This document shows, piece by piece, positions 44,855-56,194 of a stretch of 64,000 nucleotides of DNA. Origin of the DNA: Deinandra increscens subsp. villosa (taxonomy: Eukaryota > Streptophyta > Magnoliopsida > Asterales > Asteraceae); the NCBI GenBank assembly GCA_039602395.1, contig JBCNJP010000023.1:91040177-91104176 (forward strand). Direction: 5' to 3'. How positions within the stretch are numbered: the stretch's first letter is position 1; each line of letters starts with the position of its first letter. Made by a program: the position numbers and the translations under genes. Below the pieces are notes generated by a model. The model worked only from the letters and a program-made list of their open reading frames with translations. It did not search any database and was not told the origin of the DNA.

Positions 44855-45960
44855 ATGCCTCCACGTAGAGTACAGGCCCGTCCCGATACGGAGCCCGAGG
44901 ACGGCCCGACACAGCTCCACGCCCACGAGTTTCTCCACTTCCCGAGACACACAGAGAGCCGGACAAGGCTGTTGAAGTTTTTACAGAGAGAGATCAAAGG
45001 CACTCGTGTCATCGACTGGGATCTGTTCGACACGGTCGGGGACCGTGCTCAAGTGACTGATCTCATCGGGCAGCAGGGGGCGAGCGGGGTGTCCCGTATG
45101 TTTGAGATGGGGACGCACGACTCTTATCCGGAGTTGTGCTTAGAGTTTTTGTCTAGTTTTTATTTTCCCCTCTGGCTCATGGGTCACAGGAGAATTTAGG
45201 CCGCGAGTCGGTATCATTTCGGCTATGTGGCTAGCAGCATCGGATGACACTACGGCGTTGGGCGACGGAGTGTACACGTTTGTACGACGCGGATGAGATA
45301 GACATCTGTTAGTGGCACATAGAGGTTCAGTCCGAGCTTCGACCACTGACCACATGGTGGCCTTACGTGGCTAGGGGTGAGTATGGTTTCCCAGCCCCGA
45401 CGTTCCCTAGACGCACGAACTGGGCGTCTGCACTATTTGACCCCTACAACAGTCTCTGCATCTGTGCATTGCGACGTCCATCCAGAGTAGGAATCAGACC
45501 CTCGAGCAGATCAACAAGCTTGATCTTTTCTACTTGCGTTCGGTGATCCGGCGGCGGCGCTGCAACCTTGGGTGGTGTCTTGCCACCTACTTCTCTCACC
45601 TCCATACATTGTCAGTAAGTAATTTTACTTATTATTTCTACGGTTTATTTGTTAATATTTACAAAACTAACGAACTAATGTTTCAGCGTGAGAGCCCCAT
45701 CGTGTGCGGTGGCATCATCACGGCCATCGCCGTGAATATGGGGCTTCTTACACAGGGGGTGATAACTAGACTGAGCCCACAGATACATTGGGCCCGACTC
45801 GATCTTCAGGTAGCTCAGAACATGCATCTAGTGATGACGGTGGAGGATGATGTTTATCGTTGGACCGCATGTATGAAAATTTAGTAATTACATTATATGG
45901 TGTTGTATACTATGTTTACCAACGTTTGTTTTATTTTGTAGATCCCTTATAGGTCACATA
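44855..45960 (+). pseudogene. Athila-ORF1-like gene with introns, degenerate
   Basis: The ATG at 44855 starts MPPRRVQARPDTEPEDGP, followed by RDWDLFDT-like DWDLFDTVGDRAQVTDLIGQ, VSRMFEMGTHDSYPELCLEF and LSSFYF. After frameshifts and two stops it continues QHRMTLRRWATECTRLYDAD, WHIEVQSELRPLTTWWPYV and NWASALFDPYNSLCICALRR. The layout (LI...G...ELxLEFLSxF...FRL...YTxxEI) resembles the plant 'Arabidopsis retrotransposon ORF-1' (Athila) family. It has a good intron (GTAAGT at 45617 to TTTCAG before CGTGAGAGCC at 45687) and then GGIITAIAVNMGLLTQGVIT. Spliced genes of this family lie within host or transposon-borne loci; this copy is broken. Identity is tentative. Confidence 0.55.
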
Positions 45961-46399
45961 AAACCATTAAAATTTTGACAAAAAACTGGATTTTCCTTAT
46001 TTCAAGTGAAATTTCAAGTGAAATTATTACATATAAAATACATATAAAATATAAAATCTAGAAAATCAAGCGAAATTATTACAATACGCCTTAAAAACTT
46101 ATTTATGACTCATAAACAAATTTTCGCGACAATCAGAAATAGTAAAAAAATAAAATTCATTTGAAAAGCCTTAAAAAGACCATATAAAACCATCAAAATC
46201 TTTGAAATAAAACCATATTTTAAATTTTTCAAAAAAATATATAAAACTATCTTTTCCCAACGTCTATATTTTGAACGCATTTATTCCAGACGGTTATATT
46301 TCCAATTGAACAAGTCTTAAATGATGTTATAATAGCATAGAAGATCAGCTACAATTATTCTGAAAATTATATCACCGACTAGAATACATAAATAGGAAA
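45961..46399. other. AT-rich spacer
   Basis: No gene. AACGTCTATATT and GACGGTTATATT (about 46259-46302) resemble the CAACGGCTATA motif repeated at 46905-47025. Confidence 0.4.
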
Positions 46400-46858
46400 T
46401 TACAGCATAAACCTAAACATACTTTTAAGGATTCCAGGGGAAGTCCTAGTCTTGTTGGGAGCGGGATTAATCGGGGGACGAGTAAAATTAACCGGAGGAC
46501 GAGGTGGATTAACCGGAAGACGGCGTGGATTAACGCGAGGACGACATGGATTAACCGGAGGACAATGGGGGTTAACTGGAGGACGAGTTGTGTTGATTGG
46601 AGGACGATGTTCGTTGACCGGGGGACGATGTGGCGGGTAACCAGAAACAAGGTTAACATGTTGACGGTCAAAAAAATCGTCAGGAAACTCATCAACGTCA
46701 ATTGGATTCATTTGATCACCGAAAAGCGGGAGTGGCGGAAGATCTTCGGGGGCTTCATCCATAATACGTAGAAAATCATCCATACACATGTTCATGTCCC
46801 CGTTGTCTTCATACTCCTGCATATAAAGATATAAACCATTGTTTCCTTGATTTGCCAT
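46400..46858 (-). CDS. Small proline heptad-repeat protein, unrecognised
   Basis: An intact frame. The ATG at 46858 (MANQGNNGLYLYMQEYEDNG) gives about 152 residues; further upstream ATGs exist, but this one starts the low-complexity-free part. The N-terminal half is acidic (EDNGDMNMCMDDFLRIMDEA, DVDEFPDDFFDR). The C-terminal half has eight heptads of the form RPPVNxx (HRPPVNE, HRPPINT, TRPPVNP and so on), which appear in DNA as a 21-bp tandem repeat. It ends with a short basic stretch. It has no signal peptide or membrane segment. It lies head-to-head with the PB1-like ORF. I do not know a function. It could be an accessory ORF of the neighbouring MULE or a chance frame, although 21-bp periodicity in frame favours coding. 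Confidence 0.5.
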   Translation of the reverse strand: MANQGNNGLYLYMQEYEDNGDMNMCMDDFLRIMDEAPEDLPPLPLFGDQMNPIDVDEFPDDFFDRQHVNLVSGYPPHRPPVNEHRPPINTTRPPVNPHCPPVNPCRPRVNPRRLPVNPPRPPVNFTRPPINPAPNKTRTSPGILKSMFRFML

Positions 46859-47108
46859 TGAATGATATGCCAACATTATGTGGACCAATACTGGTATATA
46901 TAGGCTATAACCCCAACAGCTATATTTCAAACGGCTATAATCCTAACGTCTATAATCCCAACGGCTATATTTCAAACGGCTACATATTCAAACGGTTAGA
47001 TTTTCAAACGACTTTATTTTCCAACGACTTTTTTGTTCTACTAAAATAAATCCACATTCAATAACAAGTTCATCTCATCTCTCACAAGCTTCATCTGTGT
47101 AAAAAACA
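46859..47108. promoter_or_regulatory. Shared divergent promoter region with CAACGGCTATA repeats
   Basis: The 250 bp between two head-to-head ORFs hold about eight variants of the motif CAAACGGCTATA (46913-47025), some followed by TTT. Similar AACGGCTATATATCC sequence lies upstream of the Harbinger ORF1 at about 19925-19950. Repeated motifs in a divergent intergenic region suggest transcription-factor sites, or simply an unstable repeat. Confidence 0.5.
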
Positions 47109-47620
47109 ATGACTTCTACCAATAGACGTTCATGGTCGATTCGTTCGATTAATGATTATGACGAAGGGTTGATTGTTGATGACATATACTCACGAAATCC
47201 GGATTATTTCACCCTAACAACCTTTTATTCCGGTCATTTCACAGCTTTACCATGGAGGAGATACGAGAGCGGTCAACGCTTTTTAGTTGACTACCTAAAC
47301 GTCAATACCTTTCAATTTTCTGTTATGGCGTTCATCATGCAAGAACTGGGCTACGAAGATCTCAACAACATGTGGCTTTACTTTCAAACCCCCGGCCATG
47401 ATCTTGACAGGGGTTGTATTCGTTAATAAGCAATGCAGATGTCGGTATGCTACTCTCTTATATTGACCGAAACAATAACATGAACATACGCGTGTACGAA
47501 ACACGCAGCGAGTTAACATACAACACAGGTAGAGAATTGCCATGGATTCATCGAGAACGTTCACGTGAAGAGTTATTGACTATACAAAGGAGACAAAGAG
47601 AGTGGGATGAATGTTTTTAA
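47109..47620 (+). pseudogene. PB1-like-domain ORF broken by a single-base frameshift
   Basis: The ATG at 47109 follows a plausible leader (CTCACAAGCTTCATCTG). Frame 1 reads MTSTNRRSWSIRSINDYDEG, PDYFTLTTFYSGHFT, FLVDYLNVNTFQFSVMAFIM, LGYEDLNNMWLYFQTPG, HDLDRG, then goes out of frame at a GGGG run near 47411. Frame 2 continues LYSLISNADVGMLLSYIDRN and MNIRVYETRS and stops at 47620. In family terms, the PB1-like domain of MULE-associated plant proteins has F(T/V)xxxxxGGxF ... YVxxDxFS ... YYxxPGxxLDxGLxxLxNDxDVxxM. It is a stand-alone short protein here, and the transposase DDE domain is not attached. Confidence 0.6.
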
Positions 47621-49170
47621 ACAACAAACATTTCTACTATCTTCATTATATCGATTGCGTTTGTACTTTCGTTAATTACATTTCAATGTTATGTTGTTTA
47701 TGTTCGGTTGCGTTTATTCACTTAGTATGTAAAGTATAACATGTGAATATTATCTTTCATTTAGAATATTATATTAATAGATGAATAAACGAACACAAAC
47801 ACACTCTCTTATAACAAATTAATACAAATAAGAAACCCCGTTTGTTCAAGTGTTCTATTGCATCCATTCCATTTGTTTATTTAAAGTTAATAGAGTAAAC
47901 ACAAACAAGCCTCCATTCAATGTTCCTTTAGGGTGAAAATGTGGTGAATTCACCGTAATCTAAATCAATAGAAAAATGTCACCTCATTTTATACTAAGGT
48001 AACTTAAGATTAGCTTAGCTTATTTGGAAGGGGTGGAGATGTCAAGTAGTCGCAAAAAGCACACACCAACACCATGACTTGAACTAGCCACAAAACCCAA
48101 AAAAAAAAAAAAAAAAAAAAAAGGATGTCGCAGATTCGTAGCCGTGAACCTCAAGACTTTTTGCTAAAATTAGCATTCAATTCAATTAGAGTATAAATCT
48201 TCCTACTCTAATAAACAATTACAATTGTTGATACTTGTCAACACTAGAATCATTCTCACACAATTTTTCCCTCCCAAATCTAATCCCTAATGAATTATTT
48301 TTTAGGAAATTATATCCCTTATAATCATGATATATTTTTATTTAATTATATTTATGGAATTATGACAATCATATATCAATTTACATCTAATTTTTATTTA
48401 AAATTCTTTTTTAAACTATTATTATTTTCATTTAATAAATATTTAAAAAACTTATAAAATACCAATAGACATTTATTTACCGTGTTTTTCAAATATAATT
48501 GAGCAAATCATATTTAATATTATAACTAATGAATAACTAATATTGTTTTACAAATCTAATAAACATTGTGGATGATACTATTTATAGAGAAATCCGTAAA
48601 CAATAAAATTTATGTTCATAATATCCAATATTAAATAGTTTTTCTATCATATCAAATGATCCATGTTCATTAAAATTGGAAATTTTAAACATCATGACTA
48701 ATACAATTGTACGTTATCTAATATATACCAAGATAATTTTTTTTATTGATTTAACATTATAATATTCTAATTATACTTTAGACTTTATACTCAACAATTA
48801 AAAAATGTTCATTATAATTTTGATGAAATTTTATACTCACCTAACTTTCTATCGAGACTTACATTCTCAAGTTTGTCAAATCATAAGTTAGTGTTAGTCG
48901 CTATTCAAGGTTGGATTGTTTTTCTAACAACCATTTTTAAAGATGATCATGTTTATGTTGTATTTTTTCCAAATATACAAGTAGAGACATGCTCTAAATA
49001 TTTTTTTATGAAGAAGATAAAGTCACCAATACCATATTATGAATTATAACTTTATTAAATGTAATGTAATACGTTATTCGGGTAATAAAATGAGTATGCA
49101 TGAATTATCATTTATATATATTTTCTAATGATTTAACCCGTATAACCCTTTACCAAAAAAAAATGATTTA
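47621..49170. other. AT-rich region, probable Helitron body
   Basis: No gene recognised. A poly-A run lies at 48099-48122. The last part leads to the Helitron 3' end at 49171-49199. The 5' end (TC...) was not located. Confidence 0.4.
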
Positions 49171-49199
49171 ACCCGTATAACATACGGGTTCTATCCTAG
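49171..49199 (+). mobile_element. Helitron 3' terminus (hairpin plus CTAG)
   Basis: The hairpin ACCCGTAT-AAC-ATACGGGT (49171-49189) lies six bases before CTAG (49196-49199), followed by T. This is the diagnostic Helitron 3' structure. Confidence 0.75.
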
Positions 49200-50597
49200 T
49201 AAATAAATAAAGGGGCAATTGCATATTTCCCCCTACAAACTTTAAAAAATGCATATATACCCGATCTAAAAATTTAATTGCATATATACCCTTCTTTATT
49301 AAAGAATATTGCAAATTTACCCATTTTAATTTATTTTATTAAAATTAAATTGTAAAAAGACTATTTTACCCTTTTTTTTTTTACTTAATCTTATAGTTTT
49401 TATATATAAACTCTTTCATTTGTTCCATCTTTTTTAACATCCCAACTGATGAATTAATTATTACAATTCAAAATATTAATTACACTACATAACATTTTCA
49501 AACTTTTGGTACCACCCTTGATGCACAATGTACTTATTCTATGCATATATTACAAGAAATTAAGCTCAATGTACAAGGCTCATTGCATCATGTCTCATCT
49601 CAACGGCTGCTTAAAGTTGCTTTACACGTGTTCGCCTTTTGTTGGACCGCTGCTCCCATGCCCGTTTCTCTCAACTGCTTCACACGAAATCTGCGAAGGA
49701 CGGTAATGTCCATGCTCTACAGTCGATCAAGGACGATAGCAGGTTTACAGCTCAACTGTAGCGGTATGGCTTTCGTCCCTTATCTTCACATGGTAGGTTT
49801 ACTCGATTCATTATTCTCTCATCGGTTGGATAGCAAGGTCAGTTCTTCCCTCTTTGGTCCCTCAATTGATTTGGTTTTTCACTGCCGATTTGCTGTTTGG
49901 GTATGGAATTGATGTTTGATTTGTAGATTAATTTAGGTCTTTGCGTTTTCTGTTGCAATTTCTGTGTCGAATTGATGTTTTTGTAGCGGATTGAACCTGG
50001 AAATCGTTTTATTTCTTTCCATGTTTGATGTTTGAGGTTTATGGTTGGTCTCTGTGTGTCTTTGGTTCACATTTTCAAGTAAAAATGTGAGCCTGGATTG
50101 TGGCTGTGATAGTTTCCTCTGCAAACACAAATATGGTCATACTTGAAGGACATCAGCCGACCTACTATCCCGTCTCTGTCTCTGTCTCTGCCTTCTCTCT
50201 CTGTCTCAATAATCGCACAAAACCAAACTAAAATCGAAGTTTCTTACCACAAATCGGCTTGGTTTTCGAAGGAGGTCAGTTGCACGCTAACCCCACCGTC
50301 AAACTCAAGCCGCTGCCGCCATTGTGGCGGAACCCTAATGAGAATCGCGGCTCTCGCCGCCTGTCGTGGTCGTTTTTTCTACTCCACCTTTATTGTATTT
50401 TTTTCTTTTCAATTTATTATATATCGAAAGCACTTTGAGTTTGAGTTATTTGTAGTGTCTATTGACCGTAGAAGATGCAAGGATGGTGCAGCATAAGGCT
50501 CAGTTGAAGAAGAAGCAAAAATTTTAGGTATGATTTCGTCGCCCTTTCCTTTTAGTTATGTTTAATTAGCTCAAGTGATTGTTTGTTTCGATTATGC
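49200..50597. other. Intergenic; CT-rich block, no recognised gene
   Basis: 49205-49330 carries GCAATTGCATATTTCCCC-type sequence often seen at transposon ends. 49540-49910 is open in one frame (123 codons) but unrecognised. 50160-50205 is a CTCTGTCTCTG microsatellite resembling a 5' UTR, followed by a GC-rich stretch. It could be the 5' side of the CDT2 pseudogene. Confidence 0.35.
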
Positions 50598-52651
50598 TTT
50601 ATTCACTACGGAAATGCCTTCCGCTTCCCGCTTCCCGACTTTGTCGTCTGGGAGCTTTTGATTATGCACTTGAGAATGATGTTAGCACTATCCTTTTTGA
50701 AGGTTTGATTGTACTTACATTTCAATCAGTCAATATTTACACATTTCTTCATGTGTTTAGATGTATTCAGTTTAAATGAGAGATAATATAAAGTTATCTT
50801 ATATAAAGTTATCTTATCCTGTGGGTACCTGCATAAATAATAAATATTGGTTAACACTAAAAATGATGGCCTACTTAAAATCTTACATCTGCTGGCCTCT
50901 GATTACGCACTTCCTTCATCCATTGGTTTAACTGAAAATAGTTATGAAAACTTAAACTATCTATATAATCTTTTGCTCAAATAGTAGAGATTTTTGCTCA
51001 AGGTTTAGTATTGACTAGAAAATCATCCTATTTAGTTATAAACCATAATATGTACACAATCATATTATTTAAATACTTGGACATTGACTTAAAGGTCTTT
51101 GTTGATTGCAATTTTACCGGGTTTATATATTTATCTACAACTTGCTTACCTTTTGTTTGCCTACATTTGTTTATAACTTTAACTTCTTCTACTATAGTTT
51201 CGTTTGAAACTTGATGGTCATAATCGTATTAGGCTGCTGCAATTGTATTCATTTTATCCTCTCTTTAATTTTGTCCTTTTAAGTACTTCTTTCTATAGGG
51301 CTGATGTGTTTGTATCAGCTACAATATGAAGAAACAGGTTTGTTGTGGGAGTGTAAATTTGTAGGGAATTTGGGGAAAAGAATAAAACAAGTACGTGAAT
51401 ATTTAAACACTAAAAGTGCATATATATGTGAACCAGCTTCCTAAAATCCAAAAAGAAACAAAAGCATAGATGGAAAGAAAAGGTTAAAAGCAATAATTAT
51501 TTTTCATAATGAGAAAGATGGAAAGGAAAATACATATGCATGCACCAAAGTATTCTACAAAAGCTAAGATTTACAATTGCATAACTACTATTGCATTTCT
51601 TTGTTTCTTTTATCCAGTTTAACATCATTATTGAGAACATGGATGCTCAGAATGTTTGATTTTGTAGAATCACATAAGGCATTACTTCGTTCCCCAATCT
51701 TTTTTTTTTGTTTACTTTTTGGCCAAGACTAAAAATATGAACTTTTAATACAACCTTATTCTTTGGTCTTGCAGCAGCATAGGAGATCAAGGGGTTAGGA
51801 TTGATGTTTATGAATACGGATATAGATAATAGTGACATGATCACCTAAAAACATTGGTTATTTAAAAAAAAGTTTAGTTAAAGAATGCTATATGAGTTCC
51901 CCCTAGATTCTGAATTTTAATTTGTAGTTTGATTATATGATGAGACAATTTAATTTGAGTTCAAAATAGTCCAGTTCTTTAATTTCAAGTCAAACTTTGT
52001 ATATTTACTCAACAAAATTACTTAAACAAGAAACATGTAACTGTGCATTCATTGATCAGTTTGGTTTGTGTTAGTTGGCTAGGGAACTTGCAGGTTTATT
52101 AGTCATGAAATAGGAACAAGTTTTTAGGTGACATTTGTGTTTTTTTTTTCAGATTTTTATGTGTATGGTTATTTTCACGAATATTCATAGAACCGGTACA
52201 TTGATTTACATGGCCTCTGTGACGTAATTGCAGGTTGGAATTTCTCTTTCATTTGGTGTGCTATTGTTGCATGCACTGTTGATTGTTTGTTTAATTTTCA
52301 TTTAGGGAGCTTGCAAGATATGAGGCTCAACAACCAGATACAACTGCAGCCCTATCCTTTTGCAAGGTTTGATGCAAGGTTTGAGTGTACTTGCATTTCA
52401 ATCCGTCAATATTTACACAAGTTCTTCATGTGTTTAGGATGTATTTATTTGTTCATGCATGTATTCATTTATAGTGATGATTATAATTAACAAATTTGTT
52501 GAACACATAATTTGCAGACAAGCAAAAATGCTCATATTCTTGCTGTTACAGGTGAGGACGGGTATGTTTGCCTATGCGACACACGCTTGAAAGCTAGAAA
52601 GTGTGAGTGACTTGCTCATGAGAAGGCTATATTTGATGTATGTTGGATACA
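50598..52651 (+). pseudogene. CDT2/DTL-like WD40 pseudogene, three exon pieces
   Basis: Piece 1 (about 50650-50704) includes FDYALENDVSTI and ends in a GT donor. Piece 2 (about 52305-52368) starts after ATTTAG and ends SFCK before a donor. Piece 3 (52518-52651) follows TTTGCAG and reads TSKNAHILAVTGEDGYVCLC, DTRLKARKCE, stop, LAHEKAIFDVCWIHV. The SFCK-TSKNxHILAVxDEDGYVxLxDTR and AHxNAIFDVCWI blocks are those of plant CDT2, the WD40 substrate receptor of the CUL4-DDB1 ligase that clears the licensing factor CDT1. The rest of the WD40 propeller is absent, one stop is present, and the acidic D of the DEDGY motif is G. Introns are retained, so it is a DNA-level fragment. Confidence 0.75.
50700..51115 (+). 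repeat. Duplicated intron segment, copy 1
   Basis: 50702-50770 (GTACTTACATTTCAATCAGT ...) and 50935-51110 (AGTTATGAAAACTTAAACTA ... CAAGGTTTAGTATTGACTA) recur at 52375-52450 and 53060-53235. The copies differ by scattered substitutions. Copy 2 has extra sequence between its two blocks. Confidence 0.8.
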
Positions 52652-53240
52652 TGTAAATGAAATTCCAACCATTTAATATTTTTAAATAACATAGGTTAAG
52701 TAAATCAGTTGCCAGAATGTATAAATCGTGAAGCATCAGATACATTTACAATTTCTTTAAAATTTGCCGGTGTAGCCTAAAATTGGAAATTGAAGGTTAA
52801 TTTTGCAGGTTTTCCACCCATCCAATTTTGCTACGTTTGTCACCAGGAGGAGAGAAGACTCTCAATCGAGAGGGAGCTTGAGTTATATTGCTTATATGGT
52901 GCCATCATATTTTTTTCCTTTTCTGATTATGCTAGCAATTCTTTGTACCTCTAGGTGACACCATTGTCTTACGGTGCATTTTAAATGGTTGTTGAATCTG
53001 TAAGTCAAATGAATTTACCTCTTGCTGTCATAGTGAATCTTAAAAAAATTAATCAATTGGTTTAACAAATAGTTATGAAAACTTAAACTATTTAAATAAT
53101 CCTTTGCTCAAATAGTAGAGATTTTTGCTCAAGGTTTAGTATTGACTAAAATATCATCCTATTTAGTTATAAACATGATATGTACACAATCATATTATTT
53201 AGATACTTAGACACTGACTTGAAGGTCTTTGTTCAAGTGT
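52370..53240 (+). repeat. Duplicated intron segment, copy 2
   Basis: Counterpart of 50700-51115. The two homologous blocks are 52370-52450 and 53056-53240, separated here by piece 3 of the CDT2 pseudogene. The arrangement indicates tandem duplication inside the ancestral gene or pseudogene. Confidence 0.8.
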
Positions 53241-54900
53241 TATACACTTTAGGTGCAACTTAAGCCGTTGTTGCTACACAATTTTTTTGCTTATTATATT
53301 TATACGTAATTCAAAACTGCTTCGACTTTGTCATGCCGGCAGCAACGCGCCAATTGAAAAACTTGTATCGAGTATAATTATGAAGTTATTTATTATTTAG
53401 GTGTAGTATTAGTAAATATAAAATGGTGTCGGAACTATCACTTCTATCATTCTTCTTGTTTTACACTCTTTCTCATCTATATTAGTTTCATATCAGATTT
53501 TACAATTTTTACGGTAACCTTTTCAAATGTGAAATTACATTTTATTTATCTCACTCGGTCTCTCACGTATAATGGACTAAAATGACAAAGTTTTTAAAAT
53601 CAGGGTGATACACAAGAGGGATTTCAAATTAATAGATAAAAAATTTATTTTATGTTAACCCACGTAGATGAAAATGATAAATTTACTCTATACATTGTAT
53701 TGTTTATATATAACCCAAAATGAAAGAAGCAAAATATTGATATAAACCTAAAATTAAATGAATGTTTTTACTTTGCATGATTCTTTGTTTCATATATTTT
53801 TGTTAATGACTAAATCATCACAATTGAATGTATTTCCTAAAATTTAAACTCATACTTTTTATAAAACTCCCATTTAACATTGAGTTGTGCCCTTGAGAAA
53901 GATTCTTGTTTCTTGTCTTCAAATAGACATTCTAGTGATATCTATAAGATGCATCTTAACTTTCTTTTTTTCGAATCATATATACTTTATTTCTTTTTGT
54001 TTCTTTACTTTATAGGGTTTTGATTACTTTTGAATAATAATTAACTTTGAGAATCCGATATTAGAGATTAGACAGGGTTTTAATCTGGTTTTTCAAACGA
54101 AAAATAAAATAAAATTTAATAATAGGAAAGACTTATGTTAGACATAGACATTTTTATCTTTATTTATTTGTAGTCGTTACTTGGATAAAATTCAAAGTAT
54201 TTTTAACATATCTTGATCAAGACTAATTTAGGTATTTGTTAAAAATAGGTTGGAGTGGTAAATTAGGTAAAATATGTACTTGTTTGACTTTTATTTAGTT
54301 TAATTAATATTTTTTAAACTCAAATAATTTATATACATTTAATTTAAATGTATTATATATTTTTTATAAGAAAAATAAAAATCAATATATATATTGTTTG
54401 ATGAGGTGCTTAACTACATTTGTGCTTTGCTGCTTTTTATAGATACGAGTTGTGTAATTATATAACATAAGCCGTAAGTATGTATATATGTTGCATAATT
54501 AGGTATTTGTTTAGAAAATAATGGTTTGAAATTTTAAATTGCAAACGATTAAACTGTAATTTTAATAAATTTTTTTTTTTTTTGGAATCAAATTAACTTA
54601 ATATTATTTCACCAAAAGAAACATACACGACTTAAGTCAATAGCAATCATATATATGTGTGGACATTTTACTTAACGAAACTTAGAAAAATATCACATAA
54701 ATGGAATTCTAATTTCAATTACAATAAAATTTCATTAATTCTTAGGAACCAAACGGTCCCTTAATTAACGTGAACAAATCGTGAATATGCAAATTAGATG
54801 GTAAATATGATCAAACCTCAACTGAAGTTAAATTTCGTAACTATGATGATTGAATTTATAATTAAAATTAAGCTTAATTCACTTAATTAATAATACATAA
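53241..54900. other. AT-rich intergenic region
   Basis: No gene, RNA or clear element seen. Confidence 0.45.
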
Positions 54901-54903
54901 TTA

Positions 54904-56191
54904 GGGGCTGTTTGTTTACCTCTTAATGAGGTCTAAACTGGATGAAATGTATTTTTCGGTCAGACATTTAATTAAGGGGTGTTTGGTTGGTTCCCTCTTA
55001 ATCTAAAAAAAATAACATAATGATTAAGGGTTTAGAAACTAGCTTTTTGATTCAGAATAAAAAAAAAGAAAAGGAACGAGCGGCTCCCTCCTCCCTCACG
55101 CTGCTGACCAGCGCTCCTCCATCACACTCGCCGTCCGACTGCCACAACGCCGGTGACAACCCCTCTTCTCCGGCTATTCTTTTTATACTGCCTTTCAACA
55201 ACCGATGTCGTTTCCGCTAATTACGTGCAAACACTTTAGGCCCCCTGAAATCCTCTCTCCCTATTAATTAGTTCATGCATTATGACTTATAAGAGAGAAA
55301 CAGAGAACGGAGCTGGTGTCTCTGTTTCTTTCGGAATCCAGTTGGAGATATTAATAGTTGGAGAAATTAATCAATAATTGCCTACGTAAACCCCCAAATT
55401 GTATATAAATTATTCTTCCACAACTACACTTTGCACATTTCTTTATTACCCAAGAGTTGGGTATCTTGGAAACCTGTAAAGATTCCTTCGAAAGTTAGTT
55501 TTTTCTTCAATCCTGATGCAATTACAAACAGGGCAACGATTAAAAATAAAGATTGGATTGGGAAGTGCAAATCTTGATTTTTTAAAAGAGTTTACCGTAT
55601 TTACTAGTAATTTATGTATGTTGTTACTGAACTCGAAGAAAAGTGGTCCAGTGGGGGTCGCGCATTTGCGGATTAGTTGTTCATTGTTGTGTGCACACAA
55701 CCTGTTCGACTAAATGCCTGTGAGAAATCAATAAGAAAAAACTCAACTCTTTAGGTGTTTTGTGTGTTAGGGAATTGGGAGGTTGGGTTGTAACTTGTAA
55801 GGAGTTTTAAGGAGTGTGGTGTTAGTGTAGAGTGGTGCAAATTGGGTGAAAAATGTCATCTGAGGTTGAAAACGAACAATCAAGATCTTTGGCTTTGACT
55901 CCAACATGGTCGGTGGCTACACTGTTGACCGTCTTTGTTGTTGTTTACTTGCTTGTTGAGAGATCAATTCATCGTTTGTAAGGATTTATATATAACTTAG
56001 ATTTTCTATGATGTTTGTATTTTTTTTTAAACTATTAGTTATTTAGGATTCTGACCAAACATATATATTTCATTCAGAGATCAAACCAAACAACACTTAA
56101 CTGATTCAGAATCTCTTATTCTTAACTGATTCAGAATCTCTTATTCTTAATAGTTCAGCACTTAATGCTTCAGTTTATACCAAACAGCCCC
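54904..56191. mobile_element. GGGGCTGTTTG element with TTA duplication, carrying gene fragments
   Basis: Ends are GGGGCTGTTTG (54904) and CAAACAGCCCC (ending 56191). TTA flanks both sides (54901-54903 and 56192-56194), which fits a Tourist/Harbinger-like element. A second inverted pair lies inside (TTAAGGGGTGTTTGGTTGG at 54973; CCAAACAACACTTAA ending 56100). A 27-bp tandem copy (AACTGATTCAGAATCTCTTA) lies near the right end. The interior is not repeat-like: it includes a GC-rich stretch (55075-55210), an unassigned open stretch (55445-55710) and an MLO exon. It looks like a gene-capturing element. Confidence 0.65.
55853..55977 (+). pseudogene. Captured first exon of an MLO gene
   Basis: The ATG at 55853 encodes MSSEVENEQSRSLALTPTWS, then VATLLTVFVVVYLLVERSIH and R. 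It ends precisely at a GTAAGG donor (55978), leaving a split leucine codon as MLO genes do before the GKWL block. The SLxxTPTWxVA motif followed by the first transmembrane helix is diagnostic of MLO, the seven-helix plasma-membrane proteins known from powdery mildew susceptibility. No further MLO exon follows; after the donor the sequence runs into the transposon's right subterminal region (acceptor-like TTCATTCAG at about 56080). A 5' leader seems to be included upstream. Confidence 0.85.
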
Positions 56192-56194
56192 TTA

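Noticed and set aside
55445..55713. Possible LINE zinc-finger fragment (VSWKPVKIPSKVSFFF, KDWIGKC)
   Set aside because: Weak resemblance in one frame only; left as an unassigned fragment inside the 54904-56191 element.
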